From Setoptus koraiensis (taxonomy: Eukaryota; Arthropoda): a stretch of DNA of 64,000 nucleotides. The notes under the pieces were generated by a model, which did not search any database, was not told where the DNA came from, and was given only the letters and a program-made list of their open reading frames with translations. The position numbers and the translations under genes are program-made. Numbering within the stretch: the first letter of the stretch is position 1; each line of letters begins with the position of its first letter. The DNA is taken from assembly GCA_048013815.1 (NCBI GenBank), contig CM106586.1, positions 18,352,001-18,416,000 of the forward strand, read 5' to 3'. This document shows, one piece after another, positions 47,912-59,126 of the stretch.

Positions 47912-48542
47912 ATGTTCAAAGTGAGTCGTCAACATCATTTGCATATAACCATTCAATTATGTAATCACTGATTGCTAATCATCAGTGTGCTTGTAACACG
48001 ATCTTTAATCTCTCGCCCTCCCGCCCCCGATTTCTCCCTTACCACAATAATTACCTTAATTAATAACCTTAATTAATTACCTTAATTAATTAACAACAAT
48101 CAAACACACACACACACACACACACACACTGAACGACAAACATGAATCAACTATTGACATGATCAATTAGAGCACAATTGTCTTAGTAGTGGTGGCCTCA
48201 ATGGTGGCCGTCGTGCTCAGCGCCCCCGCCGAGCCCCAATCGGCGCCTACGCCATATGCGTACTCGTACTCGGCTGACAGCAACGGCGGTCAGGCGTCGC
48301 ACAGCGAGCAAGGCGACGGCAACGGAAGAGTTTCCGGTTTCTACACAATATTGGGCGCGGACGGACGCGAGCGCAGAGTGGAGTATGTTGCCGACGAGAA
48401 CGGATACCGTGCCACCGTGCAAACCAACGAGGTCGGAACAAAGGCCGACTCGGCCGCCAACGCCGAATTCATTGTGTCGGCCCCAAGCGAGGGTCAAATG
48501 CGCCAGGCCAACGCCTTCCAGAGAGCCGCGGCACAAAACTGA
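47912..48542 (+). CDS. Rebers-Riddiford chitin-binding cuticle protein, two exons
   Basis: Exons are 47912-47920 (MFK) and 48171-48542, giving 126 residues. The intron splits the signal peptide after three codons, a classic layout for arthropod cuticle genes. The joined signal peptide is MFKSTIVLVVVASMVAVVLS, followed by APAEP. The chitin-binding RR domain runs from about residue 35 to 95: YAYSYSADSNGGQASHSEQG, GFYTILGADGRERRVEYVAD, then ENGYRATVQTNEVGTK. The core Y-V-A-D-E-N-G-Y is intact. The tail after GYRA (TNE.GT) is typical of arachnid cuticle proteins, which is the best clue to the organism. Expected role: a structural protein secreted by epidermis that binds chitin in the exoskeleton. 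Confidence 0.93.
48100..48128. repeat. (CA)n microsatellite in the cuticle-gene intron
   Basis: Lies about 45 bases upstream of the exon 2 acceptor. It is preceded by three copies of TTAATTAATAACC-like sequence (48056-48090). Confidence 0.85.
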
Positions 48543-49923
48543 ACAGGTCGCCCGCTCGATTGCGCCACTCGCACTGTCCGCGTCGGACTGTCCGAGTGGG
48601 ATTATCCGAGCCGCATGGCCCAATCACGGATGTACCATATGATCTAAGATATTCTCGCATGCATAAATGCGAGACACAAGAGCCCCCCACAGATGAAATA
48701 TAAGAAACAAACGGAACAGAACGTACTGCCACACGTCACATATAGTCAGGTGGAGCGTGGTCGTGTTCGCCATCGCCAACTACCGCTCACCACTACCACC
48801 AGAGGCGCTCCCAGTCAACACGTACACGTGCTTCGTTCATATATCACGATACAAGCGTGTATCACTCGGGGCCATATATCACGGGCTGCCGCATCATCAA
48901 TAACACGTGACAATATTGGCTCGTTTTGTGGCGCGTTGAACACCCCGCAATGGCCACACATTACACGTGCACGCGTTGCTGGTCAGCGCCGGTCAGCCAG
49001 TGGCCAGCGATGAGTGGCTGTAATTAGTAGCAGTAGTAATTAGCGATCATAACGATAGCGAGTGCGATGACGAAACGAACGCGACAACACTAATAAATGA
49101 CAAAATTGTTTCACCTGTCCATTGCTGGCTCGCCTCACATTTTATTGGTTTATTTATTGGTCGGTTGGCGCAAATTTATTTATTTTCTCGGTTTATTTTC
49201 TCTGTTGGTTGTTCATTGTCTCTGTTCTTCGTTTATCTCTAGTCTGGGGTCTGGTCGCCAGGGTCTAGTCTAGCCAGACTAAAGCGACTAGACTCAAGTG
49301 ACTAGAGATAACTAGCGACTCGAGTTATATTTAGTGACTAGAGATAACTGCTGGCACGGCTGCTAGACGGCGCCCAACGACGGCGGCCCGGTTGGCAAGC
49401 TCGACGCGGCAGCTATATCGAGCGCTGTTGTTGTGTGCTGTCAGTGCACATGACATTGTTTACATGTTGTTGTGATTATTTATTGAGGCCAGATATTGGC
49501 CCCAGTTGGCGACTGCGTCGTCAGCGCGGCACAAGTGCCAGACATGCGCAAATGGGGAGCCTGATGGCAATGTTGCCATGGCAAGCCAATTGAGCCGGCG
49601 TGCACTATCGGCATTTGATATTTAGGCTTTTAGGCTAAAAAAGGCAACACAGCAACAACGACACCAACAACGACAACAGCAACATCGGCAACTAAAATGA
49701 CAACAGCAACAGCAACGGCAACGGTAGCAATATCGACAAATGACGATAACGAGCACAGTGACAAGCACCTAGCACCAGTTATACTTGAGCCAGCCATCAA
49801 TTTTGTTACATAACGTCGCCAGTCGGCAGCAACTTGGCCAAGATTGGTTTGTTGTAGGCGTAAATGCAAATGCATTGTAAGCGAATAATTGATAGCATCA
49901 AGTCAACAGCAACAGCAGCAACC
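48543..49923. other. Intergenic region between cuticle gene and miple
   Basis: No coding exon seen. Sequence at 49250-49350 is rich in CTAG-containing repeats (gactagagataact, twice). CAACAACGACA and AACAGCAACAGC arrays lie at 49650-49735. The miple promoter should be here but was not recognised. Confidence 0.5.
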
Positions 49924-51301
49924 ATGACACAAAACAACAATTACAGTCTCATTAGATGCAAATTTCTTTTGATATTATCGCTGTGGGTGATAGCGATCAA
50001 TTTGCATTTGTCAAGTCGACACGTTTTCGTTTTGACGGGCTCGCCCAACGCAACTGGCTCGTCGTGGCCAGCAGCAACAACACAGCAGCAGCAGCAGCAA
50101 CAGCAACACAACAGCGGCCCACTCACAACAGCGTCACATCAGACAGGTGAGGGCGCGACAGGGGCGCCCATCGCACAGTTAAACAGCAACAATCAGCAAG
50201 CGACGGACAACAAGCAGCAGCAGCAGCAGCGAATCAAGCCGAGAATTAGCAAAAATCAAATCAAGAGAATAGGCAATTGTGATTACGACAAGGGCGAATG
50301 GCAAGAGTGCCAAGCCAACGGTGAGTGTCCCCATCCCATGATCCCGATACCCCGATAGCCCGATAGCCCGATATCCCGATATCCCGATACCCCGATACCC
50401 CGATATCCCCCAAAACCCGCGCTCACAATCGGCCGATACCCGCGCTCACGATCGGCCGATATCCATGATGATATCCATGCTGATGTCCATGCTCGCAATG
50501 TGCCGGTGTGCAGGCTGAGCCGATCGATTTGCGACAACTCGAGAATCGCCAACTAATTCGAGACGGCAGGCGCCCCCAACTGGCGAACCTTGGACTTGCA
50601 ATTGGCAACGTTAAAACTATTCACATGCGACATACATGATAACGTAGAATACGATCACGTTTTTGCGACATACATTATGATTGAACAACTATCTGCATTA
50701 TGTATGATACAGATAGTTGCCAGCGATTGGGCCAGCTCAGCGTCGAGCTGGCCAACAATTTGATTGGGCGATTCGCCACTAGATCGCGTCGCGCTCATTG
50801 CACAGGCTGCACGGGGCGCACTTCCGTTTTGGCGCCTCGATCGTATTTAGTGGTGACAATTGTGAGCGTGTGCACGAGCCGAACAAAACAAAAAACAGAA
50901 TGCAAACAAAAATTAAAATTACACAAAAGTAAAAGTGAATAGAAAACTAAAAATAAAAAAGCTCTCACTGACTCTCTGATGTTTGTTTATTCTTTTATCC
51001 GTTTTTTGTTTACGTTTGTCCCACTGCGCCCCACTTGGCCGGCCGCAAAACAAACAACAACAACAACAACAACAACGCGCAACAACCATAATAGGCCTTC
51101 AGCAGCGCACGCTGACTCTCAAGAGGTCGCGAGCTGCAACTAATGGCGGCGCCCCGACAACAACGACGCAGCCACCGAGCTCGTCCACGACGGCCCCATC
51201 GGACGGCGCCCACAAGCAACAGCAACAACAGAAAGCTAATAATATCAATAATAACCCCGTTTGCGAGCCAAGCAAATTGATGACCCGCGAATGCAAAAAA
51301 G
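49924..51301 (+). CDS. Pleiotrophin/midkine family (miple-like) growth factor, first two exons
   Basis: Exons 49924-50320 and 51095-51301. The ATG at 49924 (context CAACCATGA) gives a signal peptide (CKFLLILSLWVIAINL), while the ATG 20 codons upstream does not. After a Q/N/T-rich linker, the first PTN/MK domain begins: NCDYDKGEWQECQANG joins, in phase 1, to LQQRTLTLKRSRAAT of exon 2 and continues NPVCEPSKLMTRECKKG. This matches the family pattern C-x-Y-x(4)-W-x-x-C...RTLTLK...C-x-P-...R-x-C-K-K. Family members are secreted, basic, heparin-binding factors. About 30 low-complexity residues sit inside the domain between LKR and VCEPS. Exon 2 ends at a clear GTAAGT in phase 1, so more coding sequence must follow to the right, but I could not find it. 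The exon 2 acceptor (ATAATAG|GC) was chosen because it restores the conserved join, and it has a poor pyrimidine tract. Confidence 0.8.
50341..50410. repeat. 10 bp repeat CCCGATATCC / CCCGATAGCC in miple intron 1
   Basis: About seven copies, starting 20 bases after the intron 1 donor. Confidence 0.9.
50686..50719. repeat. Perfect 10 bp hairpin in miple intron 1
   Basis: CAACTATCTG and CAGATAGTTG. The 14-base loop contains a further CAT...ATG pairing. Confidence 0.8.
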
Positions 51302-52832
51302 GTAAGTTTTGAAAAAGGTCATCTCCGCACATGTCGCTCACATGCGATTGTGCCAACGCCGACCCGACGCATTGTTACGCAACACGAGCCATTGTTACGC
51401 AATACGCCAAGCGACTGGCCAGTGGCGAATTGGCGAGTTGGCGAGTTGTTACGCAATGGACACTGGCGCGCAGTGGACAGTGCGGGCCGCATTGTTATGC
51501 AGTGCGGGCCGCTGTCGCCCGGCGCAACAACTCGCACAGGCCAGCAGCGCCGGGGCCCCGATGACGATCAGCCGCCAGACGGGCAGATGACGTTAGTTAT
51601 TAGTGACAGCACATTTAACATTTGAAGAGCCCCCTAATAGCCCGTCTGGCCCGTTACACTCAACGTCTGCGTCAAGTTTGCTCTCTGGCGCGAGCACTCT
51701 CGCATTTATTTGGCCCCTCTCACGTGCACGAGTCATCTCAAAAGGGGCCCCATTTTAATTTGAATTGTCTAACACCTGACGCAATAGCCAGTCTGTATTA
51801 GTTGTGCAGTTCAGTCTCTAGTTGGCCAGTTCAACCATATACAGTTGGCACTGGCTGCGTCTTAATGCTCTCTTTGTACCCCTGCCCCCCTCATACCCGT
51901 CATACTGCGCCCCTTTATACCCTGGCCCCTTTATACCGCCATACCGTTGTACAGCCATACCGTTGTGCCGCCGCACCGTTGTACCCTCATGCCGGGCACG
52001 AGGGCATGAACTGCCAGTGTGAAATTGGCCTGCCGGCTCTTAATTAGAATTTCCCGCAGCTCTGCTGCCCAAAGAGACAGACCACGCGCAACTTCCGGTT
52101 GGCGCGTGCTGATGCGCGCCGGGCGGATAATAACTTTGGGCGCACTGGCTGGCAAACTGGCGCCGCTCGTGACACCTGGCGGTGGCATCCAGTCAATTGG
52201 GCGCGCGTCACATTAGTGCATTTACAGGAATGTTGTTGCTCTCATGCGAGACACTAAACTCAAAATAAACTCCAAATAGCTCCAAATGTGCGCCTGTCAA
52301 TCGGATCCCATTTATTTGGGGGCCCGCCAGCGCCGCAAGAAAGTGATAGAGAGAAAGAGTGAGAGTGAGAGAGAAAAGTAGAGAAATTGCATAATAATAA
52401 TGGCATTATTATTCTAGCCAATCTTTATTTTCATACGACAGGCCCCTATAACATGCTGACTGGTTCGCTTAATCAACCGATTATAATGTTTTATCTATAA
52501 ACTTTGAGCCAGGCAGGCAGCGCTTTCTTTCAGAGCACTATGCCGGTGCGCCGCGCCGGAATAGTCCGCGCGTCTTGTTTCCGCTCCACTGGGCCCCCAT
52601 TGAGGTCGCTGTCTCGTGCGCGCCTTCCAAAGAGCGCACGGATAAATGGGATAAGTCGGGCCGGCGAGCCAGCCCATTCAGGTAACTAGAGAACTAGCAA
52701 ACTGGCCTGGCTATCTCATCGACTGGGGCCCGCGAGACGCGGCACGCCCTCTGTTTGGGGCGTCGCTCCAATTAATTTTCTGCTTTGCGCTCGGGCTTGC
52801 GGCTGCGACGGGCCAAACGCAACCCGATGGCT

Positions 52833-52872
52833 GGTATGACAGGTAGTAGCTGGTGCCACTACCTGTAATACC
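52833..52872. repeat. Hairpin, 15 bp arms, one mismatch
   Basis: GGTATGACAGGTAGT and ACTACCTGTAATACC with a 10-base loop. Confidence 0.85.
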
Positions 52873-53159
52873 TCGCTAATACCCGGACATATGACGGCGC
52901 ACACACAGACACACAACGTAATAAACAGTGACGCTCAAATCAAAACCCAAAATAAAGCCCAAATGATGATGATCTGGGCAATAACTCGTCATTAGTTACA
53001 AAACTGCAAGTGCCCATTTGGTGCGCCGATAAAAGCAACTGGCACCGTCACAACAGTCATATAAACAGGGCCATATATCACACAAATAATAATGGTGCTG
53101 ATTAGACCGAGCTTAGCTTGCCGGCCGGCCGGACAGCGGGCGTCGGCATCGGCGGCCAA

Positions 53160-53202
53160 TGGGCAGCTTCGGGCAGCTTCGGTCGGCTTCGGGCGGCTTC
53201 GG
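53160..53202. repeat. 10 bp repeat GGCAGCTTCG/GGCGGCTTCG
   Basis: Four degenerate copies. Confidence 0.8.
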
Positions 53203-53352
53203 GGGCCGCTGCGGCGGCCAGCCTGACGAGGGCAGCCTCAAAAGAGCAACCGGGAGTGGCGAAATGAGAAGCTGCCGCTCAAATTTATCCGGTTGCCGCA
53301 ACAGTGCCAATGCCAGTGCCAGCGGATAAATGCCAGCGTCTGCATTTCCAGA

Positions 53353-53391
53353 CAGCTTACGGGGCCGGCTCAACGTGGCCCCCGTAAGCTG
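53353..53391. repeat. Hairpin, 14 bp arms with a one-base bulge
   Basis: CAGCTTACGGGGCC and GGCCCCCGTAAGCTG, 10-base loop. Confidence 0.85.
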
Positions 53392-53412
53392 CGAAGGGCG
53401 CCCCCTCGCGTC

Positions 53413-53458
53413 CGACAGAGGGCTCGTTGGCGAAACCCGAGGTGAGCCCCCTCTGTCG
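53413..53458. repeat. Hairpin, 13 bp arms with a two-base bulge
   Basis: CGACAGAGGGCTC and GAGCCCCCTCTGTCG, 18-base loop. Confidence 0.8.
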
Positions 53459-53658
53459 ACCAGGCACAACAAACACGTCTCGTGTGTCTCGGCTAGTCGC
53501 GTTAGTTGCGCTTTGCTCTTTGTCCGGCGATTGCTCGAGGCCGGCCCCTCTCTCTCTCGGTATCGCACTCACCCTAATGGCTAATCTAATCTTCTCGTAT
53601 TGCCCCGCATTTAATGTGCGATCCATTGATCCGTCCGCTGCTAATACCTGCCTGCCCT

Positions 53659-53708
53659 GATAAAATAACGGGCCCATCAATGCCCAATGATGGGCCCGTT
53701 ATTTTATC
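53659..53708. repeat. Perfect 21 bp hairpin, 8-base loop
   Basis: Arms 53659-53679 and 53688-53708 are exact reverse complements. Each contains TAACGGGCCCAT or its complement. Confidence 0.95.
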
Positions 53709-53861
53709 CCCCAGCTCACTTATTAATATATCCATCAATTTGCGCGATCGTGTTTCTCCGTTTCTATCTTTATCGTCTCTGTCTTGTCTTGTCTTGTCAG
53801 CTTGCGCGCACAACAAATATCGTAACACGCTGACAAGCCGATCGTGTGTACAAAGTGCATT

Positions 53862-53902
53862 GGCCCCGCTGGCAAGCTCACGGTGAGCTTGCCAGCGGGG
53901 CC
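53862..53902. repeat. Perfect 20 bp inverted repeat with one-base spacer
   Basis: ggccccgctggcaagctcac (53862-53881) and its exact reverse complement (53883-53902). This is nearly a 41 bp continuous palindrome. Confidence 0.95.
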
Positions 53903-54401
53903 CGTCGGCCGACAGCGATGATGCAATGCAGCTGTCGTTGTTGTTGTTGTTGTTGTTGTTGTTGTTGCTGCTGCTGGCTCGGGCCGGCACGACAGCGGCA
54001 GCGGCCCGGATCAATCAATATCCGTCGATTAGAGTGAATGATCCACTTTTGGTACGGGCTCGGCGAGCCACTCGAGCCGCTCGAAACGCCGCTCGGGCCG
54101 GCAAACGAAACGGGCAACATTCATTATTGTTATTGCTATTATTTTATTGCGCACACACACATAGAACGGCAGGTGTGGTGCGTCGTTTATATGGTCGCCC
54201 AATGAACGTTCATCGCTCAATTGGGCCAGCCAGACCGGAAATTGGTCGTGTGCGTGTGTGTGTGTGTGCGCGAAACAATGCTACGTTACGTAACGCATAA
54301 TTGGCCCACTTTTGTGCTCCACTGTTTGTGACTGCTGGCTGCCTGCCATAAGCCAGTGATCGCTCGATCGTTCATTATCCGCCCGCTGGCCGCACGGGTA
54401 T

Positions 54402-54420
54402 GCGGTGCACGGTGCACCGC
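54402..54420. repeat. 9 bp palindrome with one-base spacer
   Basis: GCGGTGCAC, G, GTGCACCGC. Confidence 0.85.
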
Positions 54421-54589
54421 GGTGTGGCTGCACCATACTGCGCTGACCATAGCGCACATCCGCACACTGGGGCCCGCTCGGCTCGCCAGCCAGCCGCCAC
54501 AAATATTCACACATTATCCACATATGTGTGAATCGGCACACGATTCACCTATTGTCCGCACACCGTTCACATGTTATCCCCACATTATC

Positions 54590-54672
54590 CGCACAGTATC
54601 CACACATTGTCCACACATTGTCCGCACATTGTCCGCACATTGTCCGCACATTGTCCGCATATTGTCCGCATA
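54590..54672. repeat. 11 bp minisatellite CACATTGTCCG
   Basis: About seven copies with small changes. It is preceded by looser copies from about 54551. Confidence 0.9.
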
Positions 54673-57600
54673 TTCATCCGCTCGGCAGCCCAGTTGCTGG
54701 CCATAAATAAAGTGCAAATGGCCGCCTTGTGATACCCACACGCGTACACCCGTGCCGCCAACTATGCCCACGCGATACCCTGCTGGCCCCAATGGCGCTC
54801 AATCGGCCGCCGATAGCCCGTGCAACTCGTGCCGTTCGTGGGCGACATCCGCCAACGCTGTCCAGCCCTGGCCATAAACGGCGACACACGAAGCGAGAGA
54901 TGTCACAGGCTGACGGAACCAGCCAAGAGGCAAGCGAAATAAATAAAAACAATAATCTTTTCGCTTCATACTGACAGCCGACTAATGATGCGACACACAC
55001 ACACACACACACGCACCGTTGCGACAGTGGCCCCGCCAATGGGTCCAGTCGGGATTTATTCCGTTGATTCCGACATCCACGGGCCGCGTGTGCCTCGGGT
55101 GTCGCCGGAGTGGCCGACGCTCGGTGTGTGAACGGGAGCGCGGGGACGGGACCTCAATTGCAAGACCCGACAAGACGTGATCGTCGAGCCGGGCGCTGGT
55201 GGCCCCCCTTTTGCTCGCCTATCCTACGGCGGCCAGTTGTGTCGGCGCACAGTGGAGCTCGGGCCGGAATTAATGAATATTAATAACCTCTCAAAGCGTG
55301 CGCATGATTCCCGTTCCATTGCCCGGTGTGCGTGTGTCTGTCTGTCTGTCTGAGGCTGCTGTAGGGGGGGGGGGCTCTATTGTAGATGCGCCATAACGGC
55401 CCCTAATGATGGCGGATCAAATATTTGAGAGGCATTGAAAAAGGTTAAACAACAACAATCGCACACAATTAGCACACCCCAGTGGCGCCCCCAGTCAGGT
55501 GGCGTGACTTGCACACGGCGCCCCCCAATGGCGCGCACTGTGCATCAGCGGATATTGTGTCGCGCTCTTGCGGCCGCCTCTGTCACTTGAGCGACACCTG
55601 AATGAATTAATTCGGGGGGCGCCTCCGGCTGGCAGCCAGACAGTTGTCTCGCTGCCAGCGAGTCGCTCGTAATGAATAATAATAATGCCACGACATTAAG
55701 TAGCCCAACCTGGCCCCAATTGCGACTCAAAACTCAACCTGCTCCACCTCTGAGCGGACCTCAGTGTACCTTTGGGCAGTTAGAGCCGGGCACGCCCAAG
55801 CGAACCTCGGGCCGGCCGGAGCGTCACTTGGGCCGCCCAACCGTGCTGGGCGTGCCTCTGCGGCGGCCCGGCCCGAGTGGCAATTGGCCGCGCCGCTCAT
55901 TATGGCTTTGCTGTCGAGTCGCGTGCCTCGTGGAGTGGATAATGTCTCCTCGAGTTGATAGTGTCAGACTCGAGTCGGGCCGGGCCGGGCCGCGCCGCGC
56001 ACCGTCAACGCCGAGCCGCACTGTCTCGAGAGTGAAGAGAAGCCCGCAGCAGCGCCGTTTGTGTAGATCGGCCAATCGGATATGGAGGCGGCCGCTGAAT
56101 TGATGTGGCCGGATAGCCGGGCAGCCACCGGCGCGGCCATTGAGCCGTGCAGCCGCCGCGGCTATCTGGCCGCACATCTCTACAGAGCCAGAGCGAGCCA
56201 CAGAGAGCCAGAGAGGGCCAGAGAGGGCCAGAGAGAGGCATCTCCGGAGCGGCAAGCGATGGGCCGTCTAGATAGGCCGGCGCGGGGATATCGGCGCGGA
56301 TGATGGATGATGGGCGGCCGCCACTGGGCCATCGGGCCATCCGCGGGGCTGTCGGGCTTTCGGGCTGTCGGGCGAGCCATTGGGCGAGCGAGCCCGCCAA
56401 ACCGCTAACCAGCGAGCCCGGCAGCCCGACAGCGGGCGCCGGTTGTGCTCCGGTGGCGCCCGCACCCGCGGCTTATCTACATGAGTGCAGGTGGCGCCGG
56501 GCCGCGCGCAGCCAGCGTCTAGAGGGGCCCCGGCGGGGCTCGATGCAGATAGCGGCCAGCGCGATATTATGCGCGAGTCACGGCACAGCCGCTGCCGCTA
56601 CAAAGCAGCCGGTTGTTGTATGTTTAAAATGTCGCGGGGCGCCGCGCTGATATTATTGTGACGCCAACCATCAACTAGATAAATGTCGGGCGCGCCGGCG
56701 AGCAGCGAAAGTTTAATATCCGTTTTGGTGTCGCGAGCGTTATCTAAACGCGCCAGCGAGCCAGCGACGAGGCGCTTATCTTGGCGCGCGTTCATTCATT
56801 GGCAAGACTGGCTGGCCGGCCAGTTTGACAGCGACTACAACAATGACTAAACGCGCTGGCAAGCGACTTGTGACAAGCTCCGTTTGACAACAGACTCGCC
56901 GGCCCGCTGGCTCGCCAGCGGGCCCCACAAGCCGTCTAAGCGGCCAGCATCGGAACAGTTGCTCGCTGGAGCGTCTTTGGCGCAGTCCGGCGCTTTGGAG
57001 CGGCTAAATCGACTCGCTGCGAATTCGTTGGGCTAAGTTTGCTTGCCCGTCGGCCGTCATGTGCAGCGCGCGATTGCACAGCCGGCACAGACGCCGACAG
57101 AGTGACTCTGTGCCCAATTGAATCAAATATTCAAATTAGGCGACTCAACATTAGCGCCGCCGACTAATGTTGGCCAGCCGCACGAGCAGCGGCGACAACA
57201 TCGACCGACGGCATCGGCACAACATCGACCGACGCCAGCGTTCGGGCCGAGAAGCTCCCAGCCGCGGCTCGAGCGGCAGCGGTGCACAACGAACCGTTGC
57301 GCCGACCGGGCGCCCACTGGCGCTGCCGTCGCCCGAACCGGGGCCCCAGTGAGTGACTAACACACAGTGTGTGGCTAACGCAGTGTGTGACTAACACAGT
57401 GGGCCAGGCAGAGATTCGCGGGTGCAAATAAACAAAGAGCTGCTCTGTTTCCAGCCTGTTTCACATGAGTTGTCTCGCGCGCGCTGTTTGTCCACCGCGG
57501 CATTTATAGCATTCATGGGCCGCCGGGACCCGACTCGCCGCCCGGCCAAGCTGGCGCCGGATGCGCGCCGGCTGACCGGGCCTCTGCTGCTTGTTTCAAA

Positions 57601-57716
57601 GGCGGTGTGCGCGCGCGACTATAATTAGCGATCCGGCAAACGCGCTCGCGGCAATGGCGCTCGCTGATACCAACACGGGTACGTAATATGTAGTTACGTA
57701 ATACGCTGCGGCGATG

Positions 57717-57812
57717 CCGCAGCAGCGCCAACAACGGCAACAGCAGCAGCAACAACAACGGCAACAACAACGACAACAACAGCGACAACGGCGCCAACAA
57801 CAACAACGCGGC
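57717..57812. repeat. CAA/CAG/CGG/CGA trinucleotide array
   Basis: About 95 bp of imperfect array in GC-rich non-coding DNA. Confidence 0.85.
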
Positions 57813-58715
57813 ACATTGCGCAATGCGTATTATTTAGTGCGTTGGGTGCATTTTGTAGTGTTTGCACCAACGAGCCGTTGGTGCAAATTGGCTGGGCCCC
57901 ACGGTGCGCTGCGCAACGACCAACTAACAACTAATCAACTCGCCAGCTGGTGGCCAGCAGCGCAAATAATTAGGTGACGACATGCCAGATACGGCATGCT
58001 GTTGCGTAATGCTGGCGATCGCGTCACGATGAGCGCTTGTCGATTGGCCGCGAGTGCTCGCCACTCCACGTGTGCGCACGCCACGCGCACACACGCGACG
58101 CACAAGCTGGGCACCAGCGCGGCCCGCTCACCTGGCCGGCCGGCCCGACGGTCACCTGGTGCGCTATGCCATGGCGGTTGCGGGGCCCGCTCATATCCCG
58201 CGCGCACCAGAGTGAGTGCGGGGGTGTCGTCGGTGGCACCGACTCGTCGGCACCATTCAATCGGTAGAGCCGGCGACCGACGCACTGGACGAATCAAAGC
58301 TCGACACGAGTTTTGACCACTCCGGCCAAAGGTCTTATCTGGCCACGAGTTGCCCATTGTGCGTCGCGCAATAAATCACTGCCCGACGGGCGCGCTCTGG
58401 CTTCGCTTGCGACTCGGGCCGCCGTTTCGCGCGCCCGTGCTGACCAGTTGCTGACCGTTGCAAATGTCCGGCTGGGCGCACCGCTATACGCACCGGCCAC
58501 ACTGTGCACGGCACACTGGGTAGGGCGCACAATTGGCGAGCCCACCCGCCACCGCTAACAAAAGAGTGTGAGTGGCCTTTTGATTTCGGCCCCCTGTCTG
58601 GTCCATTGTGACAAGACCTCGTTCGCGCTGGCTCATCAATAATCCGGCCGCGTACATTGGCTGCCCGGCGCCCGCGCACATTGGCCCGTCCGACGGCAGC
58701 AGCGCCCGCGCGTCG

Positions 58716-58786
58716 TAGCCCGCCGTAGCCCGCCATAGCCCGTCGAAGCCCGCCGTAGCCCGCTCTAGCCTGCCGTAGCCCGCTGT
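58716..58786. repeat. 10 bp repeat CGTAGCCCGC
   Basis: About seven degenerate copies. Confidence 0.85.
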
Positions 58787-59080
58787 TGTAGGCGCAACGC
58801 GGCCGGCGCAATGTATCCAATGTTTGCGTTTGCATTGGCCTTGTCAATTGCGACCCTCCTACCAGTCACTGCCCGTCCAGTCGCGGGGCCGGCCCCGTCG
58901 GGCCGGATCCAGACAGCCCAGCGGGCTGTTTCGGTGCCGATCGGAGCCGGCCGATTGGCTGTGGCGCAGCCGGCCCGCGGCCCGGGCAGCTGCAGGAGCT
59001 CATCAGCGGCGTGTTTGGTGATGCATGAGTCGTCGGGCAGCAGCGGCAGCCCGAAAAGAATCGCAATCCCGTCGCAAGCC

Positions 59081-59126
59081 GCTCATCCCGCTCATCCCGC
59101 TCATCCCGTTCATCCCGTTCATCCCG
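59081..59126. repeat. 9 bp repeat GCTCATCCC / GTTCATCCC
   Basis: Five copies. The unit length keeps frame, giving a spurious AHP/VHP-repeat open frame. Confidence 0.9.

Noticed and set aside
55672-56103. 143-codon open frame on the plus strand
   Set aside because: It lies in very GC-rich DNA where stop codons are rare. Competing frames on both strands are of similar length and no domain motif is present.
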